From: a virus
Direction: 5' to 3' (one strand)
IMG/VR virus record: IMGVR_UViG_3300043465_000140
Span: 1-43,471 of that record
Length of the DNA: 43,471 bases
Each line of letters opens with the position of its first letter. The stretch's first letter is position 1. The notes under the pieces are model-generated. The model had not been told where the DNA came from, searched no databases, and saw nothing but the letters and a program-made list of their open reading frames with translations. This document shows, one piece after another, positions 23,609-31,029 of the stretch. The position numbers and the translations under genes are program-made.

Positions 23609-25380
23609 GTTTTTTTGACGATGCGTCTTGGGTTCTGATTCCAGAAGGAATCAAGGAGGATGTTGTATACGCCCAAAAGCCAACCAATGGATTAGGGGAT
23701 TTGACCTTCACCCGTGCGAGCGATGCCACCCGTACCAATAGTGCAGGGGTGATTGAACGTACTCCGTGGAATTTGGTGACGTTCTCGGAAATGTTTACGG
23801 ACGCTTCTTGGACGAAGACACAATCAACGATTACGGCCAACACAATTACCGCCCCGAATGGCACATTGACTGCTGATACCTTAACGGCATCAAGCACGTT
23901 CCCCCGTATTGTACAGACCCCAACCATTCAAGCCAATCAATCCTACCAAATTAGCGCATATGCAAAGGCGGGTAGTGCTTCCGTGTTTACGATTTTTGTA
24001 AGTGTGAACTCGGTTACATTGGTCAACAACGTGCAATACAATTTGTCGACTGGTGTTGTAACTGGTTCGGGTACTATGCAGGCCGTTGGTGACGGATGGT
24101 ATCTGTGTTCCGCTACGTTCACGGTTGGTGCAAGTACATCTTTGCCCGACATCCGATTCTTCAACCACGCACAGGGCGTGAGTGGTGGGTGGTCTGGCAC
24201 AAACTTTATTTACGGTTGGGGGGCGCAACTTACAGAAGGCACAGACGCAAAGCCCTACTTCGCAACTACCAATCGCCAAGATGTGCCACGACTGGACTAC
24301 CGAAATGCTGACGGGAGTTTGAATAGTTGTCCTCGTTTGTTGCTCGAACCCCAGCGCACCAACTCAATCCGCAACTCAACGATGGTGGGGGCGGTGGCGG
24401 GAAGCCCAGGGACTGCTTCTACGAATTGGGGCCAGCTGCTTATTGGTGGACTTACTCGAACCGTTTTGGGTACTGGGACGGAAAATGGACTTTCCTATGT
24501 AGATATAAGATATAACGGCACCGCAACTGGGACGTCTATTGTTCTTAGTTTTGAAACATTTACGGGGATAGCTGCGGCAAATGGACAAACTTGGACTGGT
24601 AGTTTTTATGCTAAAACTATTGCATCTTCTCCAAATTCTTTCCGTTCAATTATTATTGAGTACACATCGGTTGGTGGATACGTTACTGAAAACGCTTTGA
24701 ACATTTCAGTTTCTTCAACTCTCAACCGTGTAACGCACACTTACACTTTAGCTGGTGGCGCTACCGTTGGCCGTGTATTGAATGGCATTGTGTGTATTTT
24801 AACCATCGGCCAAACCTACGACTTCACCATCCGCATCGCTGCACCTCAAATGGAATTGGGGGCAACTGCAAGTACGTTCATCCCTACCACAACCGCAGCG
24901 GTGACGAGGGTGATTGACGATGCGAGAAAAACGGGTGTTGCTTCATTGATAGGTCAAACACAAGGCACCGTATATATGGAGGTCAGTTTGAGAGACCAAA
25001 ACATAGGTTCATTTAGGAGATTGATTACATTGTCCAACGGGACAGTAAATAATCGCATTCAAATAAACACAACTGACACAAATAGTAGGCTTCAACTTAC
25101 TATTACTACAGGAGGTGCAACTCAGGCAGCTATTTTGAGCGCATCACCTTTTAGCGGAGTTGTAAAAGTAGCGGTAGCTTATGACGTGAACGACATAGCA
25201 TTTTACGCCAACGGAGTTCCAATTGGAACTGATACAAGCGCATCTATTCCCGCTTGTGATCAAATTAATTTAGGAGCTGCTTTCGATGGAGGTAATCCTT
25301 TCAATGACAGCATCGCCCAAGCCGCCCTATTCAAGACCCGATTGACAAACGCCCAACTGGCACAACTCACCACCATCTAA
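23605..25380 (+). CDS. Tail fibre / receptor-binding protein
   Basis: A 591-residue beta-rich, Thr- and Gly-rich protein, starting at ATG 23605 inside the previous stop. It has FTRASDATRTNSAGVIERTPW near the N-terminus, followed by two similar modules: the first about residues 50-210, the second about residues 245-420. Each ends with a QLTEGTDAK/QMELGAT segment before a PRLLLEPQRTNSIRN or T-x-FIPTTTAA stretch. A C-terminal lectin-like LamG-type module (FRRLITLSNGT, VAVAYDVND, LGAAFDGG) follows. These are carbohydrate-binding patterns of host-recognition fibres. The middle and 3' part is richer in A and T than its neighbours. Confidence 0.75.
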   Translation: MSFFDDASWVLIPEGIKEDVVYAQKPTNGLGDLTFTRASDATRTNSAGVIERTPWNLVTFSEMFTDASWTKTQSTITANTITAPNGTLTADTLTASSTFPRIVQTPTIQANQSYQISAYAKAGSASVFTIFVSVNSVTLVNNVQYNLSTGVVTGSGTMQAVGDGWYLCSATFTVGASTSLPDIRFFNHAQGVSGGWSGTNFIYGWGAQLTEGTDAKPYFATTNRQDVPRLDYRNADGSLNSCPRLLLEPQRTNSIRNSTMVGAVAGSPGTASTNWGQLLIGGLTRTVLGTGTENGLSYVDIRYNGTATGTSIVLSFETFTGIAAANGQTWTGSFYAKTIASSPNSFRSIIIEYTSVGGYVTENALNISVSSTLNRVTHTYTLAGGATVGRVLNGIVCILTIGQTYDFTIRIAAPQMELGATASTFIPTTTAAVTRVIDDARKTGVASLIGQTQGTVYMEVSLRDQNIGSFRRLITLSNGTVNNRIQINTTDTNSRLQLTITTGGATQAAILSASPFSGVVKVAVAYDVNDIAFYANGVPIGTDTSASIPACDQINLGAAFDGGNPFNDSIAQAALFKTRLTNAQLAQLTTI

Positions 25381-25673
25381 TGGAATACCGCAAATACGCC
25401 TGGCCTACCGAAGGCCAGTTCATCACCGATATGCTCGGAGCAGGATTCGCCACGATGGAAGAAGACCAAATCACGTTTGTTGATTGCTTCGTTCATCAAA
25501 TCGGAACCGTTGAATCTGACCCCCGTTGGGCGGTGGACATCATTTGGGTAGCACCATCCGAATTCCAACAATACGTTGTGTGGCCAACGCCAGGTAGTGC
25601 CGTGCATTGGTTTGCGGGATGGGAGGCGAATTACGCAGCAGCATACGAACAACACAACCCGACAGTAGAGTGA
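25380..25673 (+). CDS. Small conserved phage protein after the fibre gene (97 aa)
   Basis: A 97-residue protein starting in the last base of the fibre gene, with a GFATMEEDQITFVDCFVHQ segment and DPRWAVDIIWVAP. I recognise no family, but such Trp- and Asp-rich small proteins often follow tail fibre genes in Bacteroidota phages and may be fibre assembly factors. The 3' end overlaps the next gene by 4 bases. Confidence 0.6.
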   Translation: MEYRKYAWPTEGQFITDMLGAGFATMEEDQITFVDCFVHQIGTVESDPRWAVDIIWVAPSEFQQYVVWPTPGSAVHWFAGWEANYAAAYEQHNPTVE

Positions 25674-25831
25674 AGCACGATAGTACAAGCGCAGTAGCGA
25701 CAAGTTGGAGTTTGGCCGTAGGTGGGTTGACGTTGGCCGAGGTGCATCAGATAGCGGGTTTGTTTGTGATGCTGACCTCGTTCGTGTACACCCTTTGGAG
25801 GTGGAACCGAGACGTAAAGAACAATCAATGA
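25670..25831 (+). CDS. Holin-like small membrane protein (53 aa)
   Basis: GTG 25670 overlaps the previous stop. The product has a polar N-terminus (KHDSTSAVATSW), a single hydrophobic helix (HQIAGLFVMLTSFVYTLWRW) and a charged C-terminus. It is followed by a second membrane protein with a 4-base overlap. This arrangement is typical of holin-type genes in phage lysis cassettes, but the function is inferred from position. Confidence 0.6.
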   Translation: MKHDSTSAVATSWSLAVGGLTLAEVHQIAGLFVMLTSFVYTLWRWNRDVKNNQ

Positions 25832-25995
25832 TTGAACGCATCTTTCGCAACTGGAAGACCACCGTCTTCGGCATCGTGCTGATATTGTTCGGGGGTGGGT
25901 TGGTATGGTTTGAAAAGGCCAGCCTTGCCGAGTTCAGTGCGTTCTTGATGGGAGGGTTTGCGCTGATGATGACGAAGGACGGAGAGAAGAAGTGA
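25828..25995 (+). CDS. Holin-like small membrane protein (55 aa)
   Basis: ATG 25828 follows the previous gene with a 4-base overlap. The 55-residue product begins MIERIFRNWKTTVFG and has two hydrophobic stretches (GIVLILFGGGLVWF and FSAFLMGGFALMM) with a charged end. It is likely part of a holin or holin/antiholin pair. The endolysin gene follows at 26092. Confidence 0.6.
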   Translation: MIERIFRNWKTTVFGIVLILFGGGLVWFEKASLAEFSAFLMGGFALMMTKDGEKK

Positions 25996-26049
25996 TAAAA
26001 TCCCATATAGCGGATGATTTCCTACCAAAAAGTGCGATATAAGACACGT

Positions 26050-26072
26050 TAACTCGTAAATTGTTAGAGTTA
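26050..26072. repeat. Short inverted repeat in the gap before the endolysin gene
   Basis: TAACTC (26050-26055) and GAGTTA (26067-26072) are separated by 11 bases. The gap 25996-26091 holds no gene. The structure could be an operator or a weak hairpin. No T tract follows, so a terminator is unlikely. Confidence 0.35.
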
Positions 26073-26091
26073 CTGCATAAAATTTATCAAG

Positions 26092-26520
26092 ATGAAACTA
26101 TCAAACAACTTTAGCCTAAGCGAGTTCGTAAGAACCGAAACAGGTTTACCGAACCGCCCGGCTCAAGAGGCGATTGCCAACCTTAAGTATTTGGCGCAAT
26201 ACGTCCTGCAACCCGCCCGAGACAAGTTCGGCCCTATTGAAGTCACAAGCGGCTACCGCTCGTCTGAGGTAAATGCTGCCGTAGGTGGTTCGGCAACAAG
26301 CGACCACCTATTCGGAAGAGCTGCGGACATCCAATGCGAGGATATGGCAGCCGTATTTAACTACATACGCAAATACACGCATTTTAAGCAACTCATTTGG
26401 GAATTTGGTACAGATAGTCAACCTGCGTGGATTCACGTCTCCTACGAGCTTAATAACAACCGAGGACAAGTTTTAAAAGCAATCAAGAAAAATGGCAAAA
26501 CCAAATACATCAAATTTTGA
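26092..26520 (+). CDS. Endolysin, M15-family peptidase
   Basis: A 142-residue M15-type D-Ala-D-Ala carboxypeptidase/endopeptidase. Zinc ligands are H72 and D79 in SDHLFGRAADI and H115 in PAWIHVSY, in the standard order. The N-terminus (NFSLSEFVRTE) is the usual M15 lead segment. It would cut peptidoglycan stem peptides and release progeny. No signal peptide is seen, so it needs the membrane proteins nearby to reach the wall. It overlaps the next gene region by only a few bases. Confidence 0.9.
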   Translation: MKLSNNFSLSEFVRTETGLPNRPAQEAIANLKYLAQYVLQPARDKFGPIEVTSGYRSSEVNAAVGGSATSDHLFGRAADIQCEDMAAVFNYIRKYTHFKQLIWEFGTDSQPAWIHVSYELNNNRGQVLKAIKKNGKTKYIKF

Positions 26521-26531
26521 AAGTTGGCTTA

Positions 26532-26945
26532 ATGAACTCGAAGACGTACCCACACCCCCTGCTTGTTCTATTAATAGCCCTGATTGCGAGTCTTGCTCTG
26601 GGTAGTTGTTCAGCCGATTGGCATCTTCGCCAAGCCGTAAAGAAAGGAGCTAATGTTTATGTACAGAAATGGGACACCACTATTGTCACAAGGGAACGCA
26701 AGATTGTTGATACAGTATTGCTACCGAAGTGGGATAGCGTGGTTATCAACAAGGATAGAATCTCGGTCAAGTTGGTGAGACGTGTTGACACTATCCGTGT
26801 TAGCGCAACTTGCCAGAGCGACACCGTACAGGTGACGAAGTACATCCGCCAGAAGGTCTCCGTCCCAGACAAGAAGTCTGTTTTTTGGCAAGTAGTGATT
26901 ATTATTGGCTTGTTGGTTGGACTTACTGCCCTAATAAAGCGATAG
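26532..26945 (+). CDS. Lipoprotein with C-terminal membrane helix, spanin-like (putative)
   Basis: Starts at ATG 26532 (MNSKTYPHPLLVLLIALIA); an earlier TTG at 26517 is in frame. A signal peptide with a lipobox (LALGSC, Cys at about residue 26) is followed by a polar, Lys- and Asp-rich region and a C-terminal hydrophobic helix (VFWQVVIIIGLLVGLTALI). This two-ended membrane layout resembles unimolecular spanins, which disrupt the outer membrane at lysis. The gene follows the endolysin, consistent with this. Function is inferred. Confidence 0.6.
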   Translation: MNSKTYPHPLLVLLIALIASLALGSCSADWHLRQAVKKGANVYVQKWDTTIVTRERKIVDTVLLPKWDSVVINKDRISVKLVRRVDTIRVSATCQSDTVQVTKYIRQKVSVPDKKSVFWQVVIIIGLLVGLTALIKR

Positions 26946-27060
26946 AGGTGCTTTATATGCATTCTAATGCACTTTATACCAAAAGTGGTACATTGATATG
27001 CCTTGACATATAAAAGTGTCTTAAATCAAAGATTTTCTTTTATTTTTAATTTTAGTCAAG

Positions 27061-27132
27061 TTATAGCTTTACTAACTAAGTAAGTTTAGTTATTAGTTGT
27101 TTAAGTAACTAAGTTAACTAACTAACTAAGTT
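27061..27132. repeat. AACTAAGT repeat cluster (candidate origin or operator)
   Basis: AACTAAGT occurs at 27074-27081, 27107-27114 and 27124-27131, with the inverted form TTAGTT at 27086-27091 and 27093-27098. AACT units repeat in tandem at about 27115-27128. The cluster lies directly before the early genes and on an A/T-rich background. Such iterated short elements are common in replication origins or repressor-binding sites. It is not a CRISPR, because there are no longer repeats with unique spacers. Confidence 0.6.
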
Positions 27133-27221
27133 GTAAAAAATAAGCGTTGGAGGCATACCTCTGACAAGTGTTAATAACTTTTTTTGTTTTCAACATTGGT
27201 TAGACCTATTGAATCTTGCTT

Positions 27222-27229
27222 TAGGTTTG
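27222..27229 (+). promoter_or_regulatory. -7 element of an early promoter
   Basis: TAGGTTTG fits TAnnTTTG. A TTGG at 27196-27199 is the best -33 candidate, but the spacing (22) is long. Transcription would begin near 27236, so the coding start is more likely ATG 27261 than ATG 27234. Confidence 0.5.
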
Positions 27230-27260
27230 CAATATGGGAACAGATAGAAACACCAAGCGA

Positions 27261-27422
27261 ATGAAATACTTCGCTATTGAGGAGGGTCGTATGAAGAACG
27301 ACTACACCAACGCATTCTTGAATCACTTTGGATTTTGTGACTACAACCTATCCATTGACGAAGCAAGAGACATCCGCAAATACAACACCTTCGAGCAGGG
27401 AACCAAGCACTTTGAGTTATGA
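27261..27422 (+). CDS. First early gene, small protein (53 aa)
   Basis: ATG 27261 is preferred (MKYFAIEEGRMKNDY), because the -7 promoter element ends at 27229; an in-frame ATG 27234 is possible. The product has YTNAFLNHFGFCDYNL and a helical acidic end. I recognise no family. It is the first gene of unit B's early region and overlaps the DUF3310 gene by 4 bases. Confidence 0.6.
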   Translation: MKYFAIEEGRMKNDYTNAFLNHFGFCDYNLSIDEARDIRKYNTFEQGTKHFEL

Positions 27423-27661
27423 GCGCACCTAAATACTACATCGGAAAGTACAAGGGCATCGAGGCGATGGACGTGGTTCTGGACTTTCAGGAGGACAACT
27501 ACAACCTCGGCGTTGCAATCGCCTACCTGCTCCGAGCTGGCAAGAAGCCATTTAATCCGATTGAGGACGACATCCAAAAGGCCATCGTACACCTGCAACG
27601 AGAGTTGAGGCATCAGCTCTCTAAACATCCCGAAGGTGGCTACGGCGAGGATGGATTGTGA
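27419..27661 (+). CDS. DUF3310-family protein
   Basis: An 80-residue protein with the DUF3310 pattern: YYIGKYKGIEAMDVVLDF, then a Gly-containing NLGVAIAYLLRAGKK, and DDIQKAIVHLQREL. The family includes T7 gp1.7, a nucleotide kinase-like protein that acts on thymidylate metabolism, and these proteins are common in phage nucleotide or replication modules. The enzymatic role here is inference. It overlaps the next gene by 11 bases. Confidence 0.85.
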   Translation: MSAPKYYIGKYKGIEAMDVVLDFQEDNYNLGVAIAYLLRAGKKPFNPIEDDIQKAIVHLQRELRHQLSKHPEGGYGEDGL

Positions 27662-28019
27662 GACTCGAATAGAGGTCACCTTAGGCAAGGTTCCTTCGCT
27701 TAACCAGTTCTATTCCTCCAAGCATTGGATAGTACGCAAGAAGGCCAAGGATAAGTTTGTTGCTGAGGTTCTGGAACAATTAGCGGGATACGACCCATTC
27801 AAATTCAGTTCACTTGTAGTAAACTTAGAGCATAACTACGGCTACGATAACGACAACTGTATAATGGCCATCAAGTTTGCCTTGGATGCGTTACGCAAGC
27901 ACGGAGGCGTTCAGGACGACACCGCTCGGTTTGTAACAAAAGTTTCCATATATAGAAACTCGGAGGTAGAAAAGAATACAGGCAAGGTAATTTTTTTTGG
28001 TGAATGTTTGTGGTATTGA
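27651..28019 (+). CDS. RusA-like Holliday-junction resolvase
   Basis: A 122-residue protein from ATG 27651 (MDCETRIEVTLG). The catalytic core pattern D-x-D-N (YGYDNDNCIMAIKFALDAL) is followed by GGVQDDTARFV, which fits RusA-like resolvases (D-N, then D-D). The rest of the pattern (SLNQFYSSKHW near the N-terminus) also suits the family. It would resolve recombination intermediates during replication. A promoter (28007-28036) overlaps its 3' end. Confidence 0.75.
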   Translation: MDCETRIEVTLGKVPSLNQFYSSKHWIVRKKAKDKFVAEVLEQLAGYDPFKFSSLVVNLEHNYGYDNDNCIMAIKFALDALRKHGGVQDDTARFVTKVSIYRNSEVEKNTGKVIFFGECLWY

Positions 28020-28036
28020 TTTTTTGTATACATTTG
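28007..28036 (+). promoter_or_regulatory. Bacteroidota-type promoter
   Basis: TTTG at 28007-28010, an 18-base spacer, then TACATTTG at 28029-28036. Transcription would begin near 28043, before ATG 28065. The elements straddle the stop of the RusA-like gene. Confidence 0.65.
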
Positions 28037-28064
28037 AACCATTAACCAACACACTCACTAACAA

Positions 28065-28223
28065 ATGGAGTACACAAGCAGAATGAACCTCTCGCCAGAG
28101 GCAGCAAGCGAACTGGTCGAGTTCCTTCAACACCGAGTTGAGGCGATGGCATCCAAGATTGAGTTTCTTGAGGCCGAGAATGAAGTCATCAAAAACGCAT
28201 TGCTCCAAGAGCTGCGTAATTAA
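28065..28223 (+). CDS. Small coiled-coil protein (52 aa)
   Basis: A 52-residue frame from ATG 28065 (MEYTSRMNLSPEAAS) to TAA 28221-28223. It is largely helical with a coiled-coil-like segment (LQHRVEAMASKIEFLEAENE), ending LLQELRN. It follows the promoter at 28007-28036. No family is recognised. It may act as a small regulatory or replication partner protein. Confidence 0.6.
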   Translation: MEYTSRMNLSPEAASELVEFLQHRVEAMASKIEFLEAENEVIKNALLQELRN

Positions 28224-28234
28224 TCTTCGTTGAA

Positions 28235-28468
28235 ATGAAAACGGCAGTTCAAGAACTAATTGACAGAATGGAGCAAGACCCGATGATGTATGCTCCAATA
28301 CTTGTTATGATTGACGAAATGAAACTTATTGAGAAAGAAAAAGAACTAATGTGTTCACTGGCTTATAAGTTCACACAAAAAGAATGCAGGTCAATTAGCG
28401 GTCGGGTCTTTTGCTATGGAAGCCCAAGCGATATTTATGAAGAAATGTTTAACACAAACGAAAATTAA
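28235..28468 (+). CDS. Small phage protein, unknown (77 aa)
   Basis: A 77-residue product, helical at the start (KTAVQELIDRMEQDPMM) with a second basic, Cys-containing part (FTQKECRSISGRVFCYG). No known domain is recognised. It lies 11 bases after the coiled-coil gene and the same transcript continues. Confidence 0.6.
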   Translation: MKTAVQELIDRMEQDPMMYAPILVMIDEMKLIEKEKELMCSLAYKFTQKECRSISGRVFCYGSPSDIYEEMFNTNEN

Positions 28469-28472
28469 TCCC

Positions 28473-28480
28473 TAACTTTG
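28473..28480 (+). promoter_or_regulatory. -7 element of a promoter
   Basis: TAACTTTG fits TAnnTTTG. A TTTA at 28448-28451 with a 21-base spacer is a weak -33. Transcription would begin near 28487, 8 bases before ATG 28495. Confidence 0.5.
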
Positions 28481-28494
28481 TAAAAAAACAAACA

Positions 28495-28938
28495 ATGGCT
28501 AAAATCACCAGCATCACCCCAACAGGACAATGGAACGAGTTCTTTAAGTTTGAAGTACGTTTTGAGGACGGAGACTTCGGAACTGCGTTCTCAAAGTCCA
28601 CAACCCCTCCGTATGCAGTAGGCGACGATGTTACCTACACCAAGAACGAGAAGGGAACCATCAAGATTCAGAAAGCAGGATTCCAAAACAACTACACTGC
28701 ACCGTTCGCTAAGAGCGCAGCAGGTGGTGACGACCGTGGTAAGTCAATCATCCGTCAGGTTGCCTTGAAGTCGGCAGTTGAAATGTCTGCATCGTATGTT
28801 GCCCAAGGCGCAACGATTCCAGTAGAGAAGATTTTCGAGTTGGCCGACAAGTTCAACGTGTGGATGTTAAACGAGCAGAAGGGAGCAACACACGAAGAAC
28901 ACTTCGCTCCCCGTGTAGAAGAAAGCAGTCCTTTTTAG
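28495..28938 (+). CDS. Conserved early protein, possible ssDNA-binding type
   Basis: A 147-residue protein. The N-terminus has beta-like, charge-alternating strands (TPTGQWNEFFKFEVRFEDGDFGTAF; DDVTYTKNEKGTIKIQK) compatible with an OB fold. The C-terminal half is helical (RQVALKSAVEMSASYVAQG) and ends in acidic residues with a terminal Phe, as in single-stranded DNA-binding proteins. It has its own promoter and terminator, which suits a highly made early protein. The OB assignment is inference. Confidence 0.6.
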   Translation: MAKITSITPTGQWNEFFKFEVRFEDGDFGTAFSKSTTPPYAVGDDVTYTKNEKGTIKIQKAGFQNNYTAPFAKSAAGGDDRGKSIIRQVALKSAVEMSASYVAQGATIPVEKIFELADKFNVWMLNEQKGATHEEHFAPRVEESSPF

Positions 28939-28962
28939 TGTGTGTGTTTTTTAGGACTGCTG

Positions 28963-28988
28963 GCCCCTCTTCGGAGGGGCTTTTTTTT
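28963..28988 (+). terminator. Rho-independent terminator with TTCG loop
   Basis: Stem GCCCCTC (28963-28969), loop TTCG, stem GAGGGGC (28974-28980), then eight T. It ends the gene at 28495. Confidence 0.9.
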
Positions 28989-29018
28989 GCCTTGAGTTTT
29001 TTGTATTTAAATTTTGTT

Positions 29019-29026
29019 TACTTTTG
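29019..29026 (+). promoter_or_regulatory. -7 element of a promoter before the ATPase gene
   Basis: TACTTTTG fits TAnnTTTG. The best upstream TTTG (29000-29003) has a 15-base spacer, so the -33 is not firm. Transcription would begin near 29033 before ATG 29041. Confidence 0.5.
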
Positions 29027-29040
29027 ACGAAACACACAGA

Positions 29041-29982
29041 ATGAGACATCCAGACATTTTATCCAACGAAGCGGTCTTGCCGTTTCTTGAACGAGCCAGA
29101 GCGGGCAAGTATTACGATACAGGCAAACTGGGCAACCCCAAGATAGACGAGTACCTACGTTTCAAGGATGGGGAGTTTATCGTTGTAACTGGCCACGCCA
29201 ACGTAGGTAAGACGCATACGCTTATCTACCTGATGCTGATGCAGTCGATGAACTACGAAAAGAAGTGGTTGGTTTACTCGGCAGAAAACGAGGCACACTC
29301 CTTGAAGCGTAAGATGATTGAGTTTATTGCCTGCCTGCCGATTCAACAGATTCCAGAACACGTTATGTACCGCCATCTGGACTTCGTAAACGAATACTTT
29401 ACTTTCATTGATGGCAACAAGTTGTACGATGCCTTCGGCCTTTTGCGGGTAATGGAGGAAATCAAAGAGGAATGGGACTACACGGGTGCGCTTATCGACC
29501 CGTACAACTCGCTATCGACAGACCAAAAGAAGTTGGGTAAAACAGGTATGCACGAATACCACTACGAGGTGGCATCAGCGATTCGGGTATTTGCCCACAA
29601 GAACAACGTAACAACAATCGTAAACACACACCCCGTAACTGAGGCAATGCGTAAGACCTTCCCGCAAGGACATCAGTACGCAGGACTGCCTATGCCGCCA
29701 ATGACTTCGGACATCGAAGGAGGGGGCAAGTGGGGCAACCGTGCCGATTGCGTACTGGTGGTTCACCGTATGGCCCAGCACCCGACCGACTGGCTATTTA
29801 CAGAGCTGCACGTTAGAAAGACAAAAGAGATGGAGACAGGCGGAAGACCGACTCCTATTGCCGACCCGATTCGTATGGAATCAATGCGGGGCAATGTTGG
29901 ATTTAAGATTGACGGCTATAACTTGCTCGACGCACCAACACCCGTACAAATCACTTTAAACGATACCGATGCACCATTCTGA
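29041..29982 (+). CDS. RecA/DnaB-like replication ATPase
   Basis: A 313-residue protein from ATG 29041 (MRHPDILSNEAVLPF). Walker A is GHANVGKT (about residues 50-57), a helix follows, and ALIDPYNSL forms a Walker B-like strand with the aspartate. NTHPVTEAM is a typical sensor and loop region, and VLVVHRM follows near the C-terminus. This layout resembles DnaB C-terminal or RecA-fold helicases. It probably acts in phage DNA replication. Its own promoter is at 29019. Confidence 0.8.
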   Translation: MRHPDILSNEAVLPFLERARAGKYYDTGKLGNPKIDEYLRFKDGEFIVVTGHANVGKTHTLIYLMLMQSMNYEKKWLVYSAENEAHSLKRKMIEFIACLPIQQIPEHVMYRHLDFVNEYFTFIDGNKLYDAFGLLRVMEEIKEEWDYTGALIDPYNSLSTDQKKLGKTGMHEYHYEVASAIRVFAHKNNVTTIVNTHPVTEAMRKTFPQGHQYAGLPMPPMTSDIEGGGKWGNRADCVLVVHRMAQHPTDWLFTELHVRKTKEMETGGRPTPIADPIRMESMRGNVGFKIDGYNLLDAPTPVQITLNDTDAPF

Positions 29983-30280
29983 AGACGCTTGGGAGATTCA
30001 CGTTCGTGACAAGATTCTCCGAGTAAACGATGCTATCCTTTGGATTAATCAAGTAGCAGTCGACAACCCGAAAGAGACGGTAATTGTAGACCACTTGCTT
30101 TCGCTCTGGAAGGCAACGCAGATGCTGGAGGATATGGTTGACCTGAAGCGGACGTTAGACGTTAAGGTACGGGAAGCCCGTCTGGAGAATGCACAGTTGC
30201 GCTACGACCTGAATCAGTCGCTTGTACAACTTGACCAAGCAAAAGCCGAAATCCTAAAACTACAAGAGCAGCTAATATGA
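29969..30280 (+). CDS. Coiled-coil early protein (103 aa)
   Basis: A 103-residue protein overlapping the ATPase gene by 14 bases. It has a helical N-terminus (VRDKILRVNDAILWINQ) and a long coiled-coil C-terminus (ARLENAQLRYDL, QLDQAKAEILKLQEQL). Its role is unknown; it may be a loader or partner of the ATPase. The next gene overlaps by 4 bases. Confidence 0.65.
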   Translation: MHHSEDAWEIHVRDKILRVNDAILWINQVAVDNPKETVIVDHLLSLWKATQMLEDMVDLKRTLDVKVREARLENAQLRYDLNQSLVQLDQAKAEILKLQEQLI

Positions 30281-30498
30281 GAGGCGACTTTATCCCCCTA
30301 CCTTTCGATATAGACGAAATATTCGAAATAGACGAAAAACGTTTTGTTGTTCTTGACTATCGCCGTGCCAGCAACTGGACGGACTGGGGAGCGTGGATGC
30401 TTATCCAAGACGAGCAAGGAAAACAATATAGCGTTCCACTTCTGCACGTCCTGACGCAACGCCAGATGGGCAAGGCTCAATACCGAGGCAAGAGATGA
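30277..30498 (+). CDS. Small phage protein (73 aa)
   Basis: A 73-residue product beginning MRGDFIPLPFDIDEIFEIDE, with a likely beta strand segment (FVVLDYRRASNWTDWG) and a basic C-terminus (TQRQMGKAQYRGKR). It overlaps both neighbours by 4 bases. No family is recognised. Confidence 0.6.
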   Translation: MRGDFIPLPFDIDEIFEIDEKRFVVLDYRRASNWTDWGAWMLIQDEQGKQYSVPLLHVLTQRQMGKAQYRGKR

Positions 30499-30884
30499 AC
30501 TACAAAACATTTTGTGATTACATCCACTACGAAGACGATGGAAGCCGCAAGGCCCAGAACATCGCAGTTCGCTCTGCCTATTGCAAGGCGTTTCGCCCTT
30601 TCTTTACCTTGGCCGAATTAGGCCAACAATTAAGCAAAGACCATTCGTCAATAATCCACTACGGAAAACTCACGTTCAAGCGCAACAAGTTGCACGAAGC
30701 AGCACTTGAATCAGCAATGAGCATCCGAGGTGAACTCCCCAAGCAAGAAACGACCGAAGAGAAATCGGTAACTAATGTCCTTAACTATGATTATTTGGTA
30801 AGACAAAATGCAGAATTGAAGCAAGAGATAGCGCATCTAAAAGCCAAGCTGCAAAAGATAAACCAAATAGCAAATGAACTTTAA
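30495..30884 (+). CDS. DnaA-like HTH protein (replication or regulation)
   Basis: A 129-residue protein. The N-terminal part contains FRPFFTLAELGQQLSKDHSS followed by IIHY, resembling the helix-turn-helix of DnaA domain IV (the L-G-x-x-x-x-K-D-H-S-x-I-x-H pattern). The C-terminal 50 residues are a coiled coil (NAELKQEIAHLKAKLQKIN). It might bind repeated sites such as those at 27061-27132. Position after the ATPase fits a replication role. There is no ATPase domain, so it is not a full DnaA. Confidence 0.65.
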   Translation: MNYKTFCDYIHYEDDGSRKAQNIAVRSAYCKAFRPFFTLAELGQQLSKDHSSIIHYGKLTFKRNKLHEAALESAMSIRGELPKQETTEEKSVTNVLNYDYLVRQNAELKQEIAHLKAKLQKINQIANEL

Positions 30885-31029
30885 CATCGGATTCTACCCT
30901 ATTTACGGCGTTCTTCTGGGCTTCAACTGGTCTAAAATTGAGTTGGATGACATCGAGTTGCATCAGATACAGATACCCCTGTTTATCTTTATACTCGAAA
31001 TTGAATGGGAGAACTACTTGAACGATTAG
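30874..31029 (+). CDS. Small hydrophobic protein (51 aa)
   Basis: A 51-residue frame from ATG 30874 to TAG 31027-31029, overlapping both neighbours. It has two hydrophobic parts (NIGFYPIYGVLLGFNW; IPLFIFILEIEW) separated by an acidic segment, so it may associate with the membrane. No homologue is seen. It is supported by the overlap pattern only. Confidence 0.55.
   Translation: MNFNIGFYPIYGVLLGFNWSKIELDDIELHQIQIPLFIFILEIEWENYLND

Larger units (their letters stand above)
26946..27260. other. Non-coding region with repeats; lysis/early boundary
   Basis: A gap of about 315 bases between the lysis genes and the early genes, rich in A and T. It contains TGCATTCTAATGCA, a small palindrome (26958-26971), a poly-T-rich stretch at 27030-27053, a block of TAACT/AACTAAG repeats (27061-27132) and a promoter just before the early genes. 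I see no open reading frame longer than 30 codons that looks real. Confidence 0.7.

Noticed and set aside
25377-26006. Long open frame on the - strand (209 codons)
   Set aside because: It lies antisense to four well-placed + strand genes, including two holin-like genes with tight overlaps. No family features are seen in it.
27061-27132. CRISPR array
   Set aside because: The repeated units are 6-8 bases with no regular unique spacers.
26946-27260. Prophage attachment site or integrase at the boundary of the units
   Set aside because: No integrase, no tRNA gene and no long direct repeat was found in the boundary region, so a site-specific integration junction cannot be supported.
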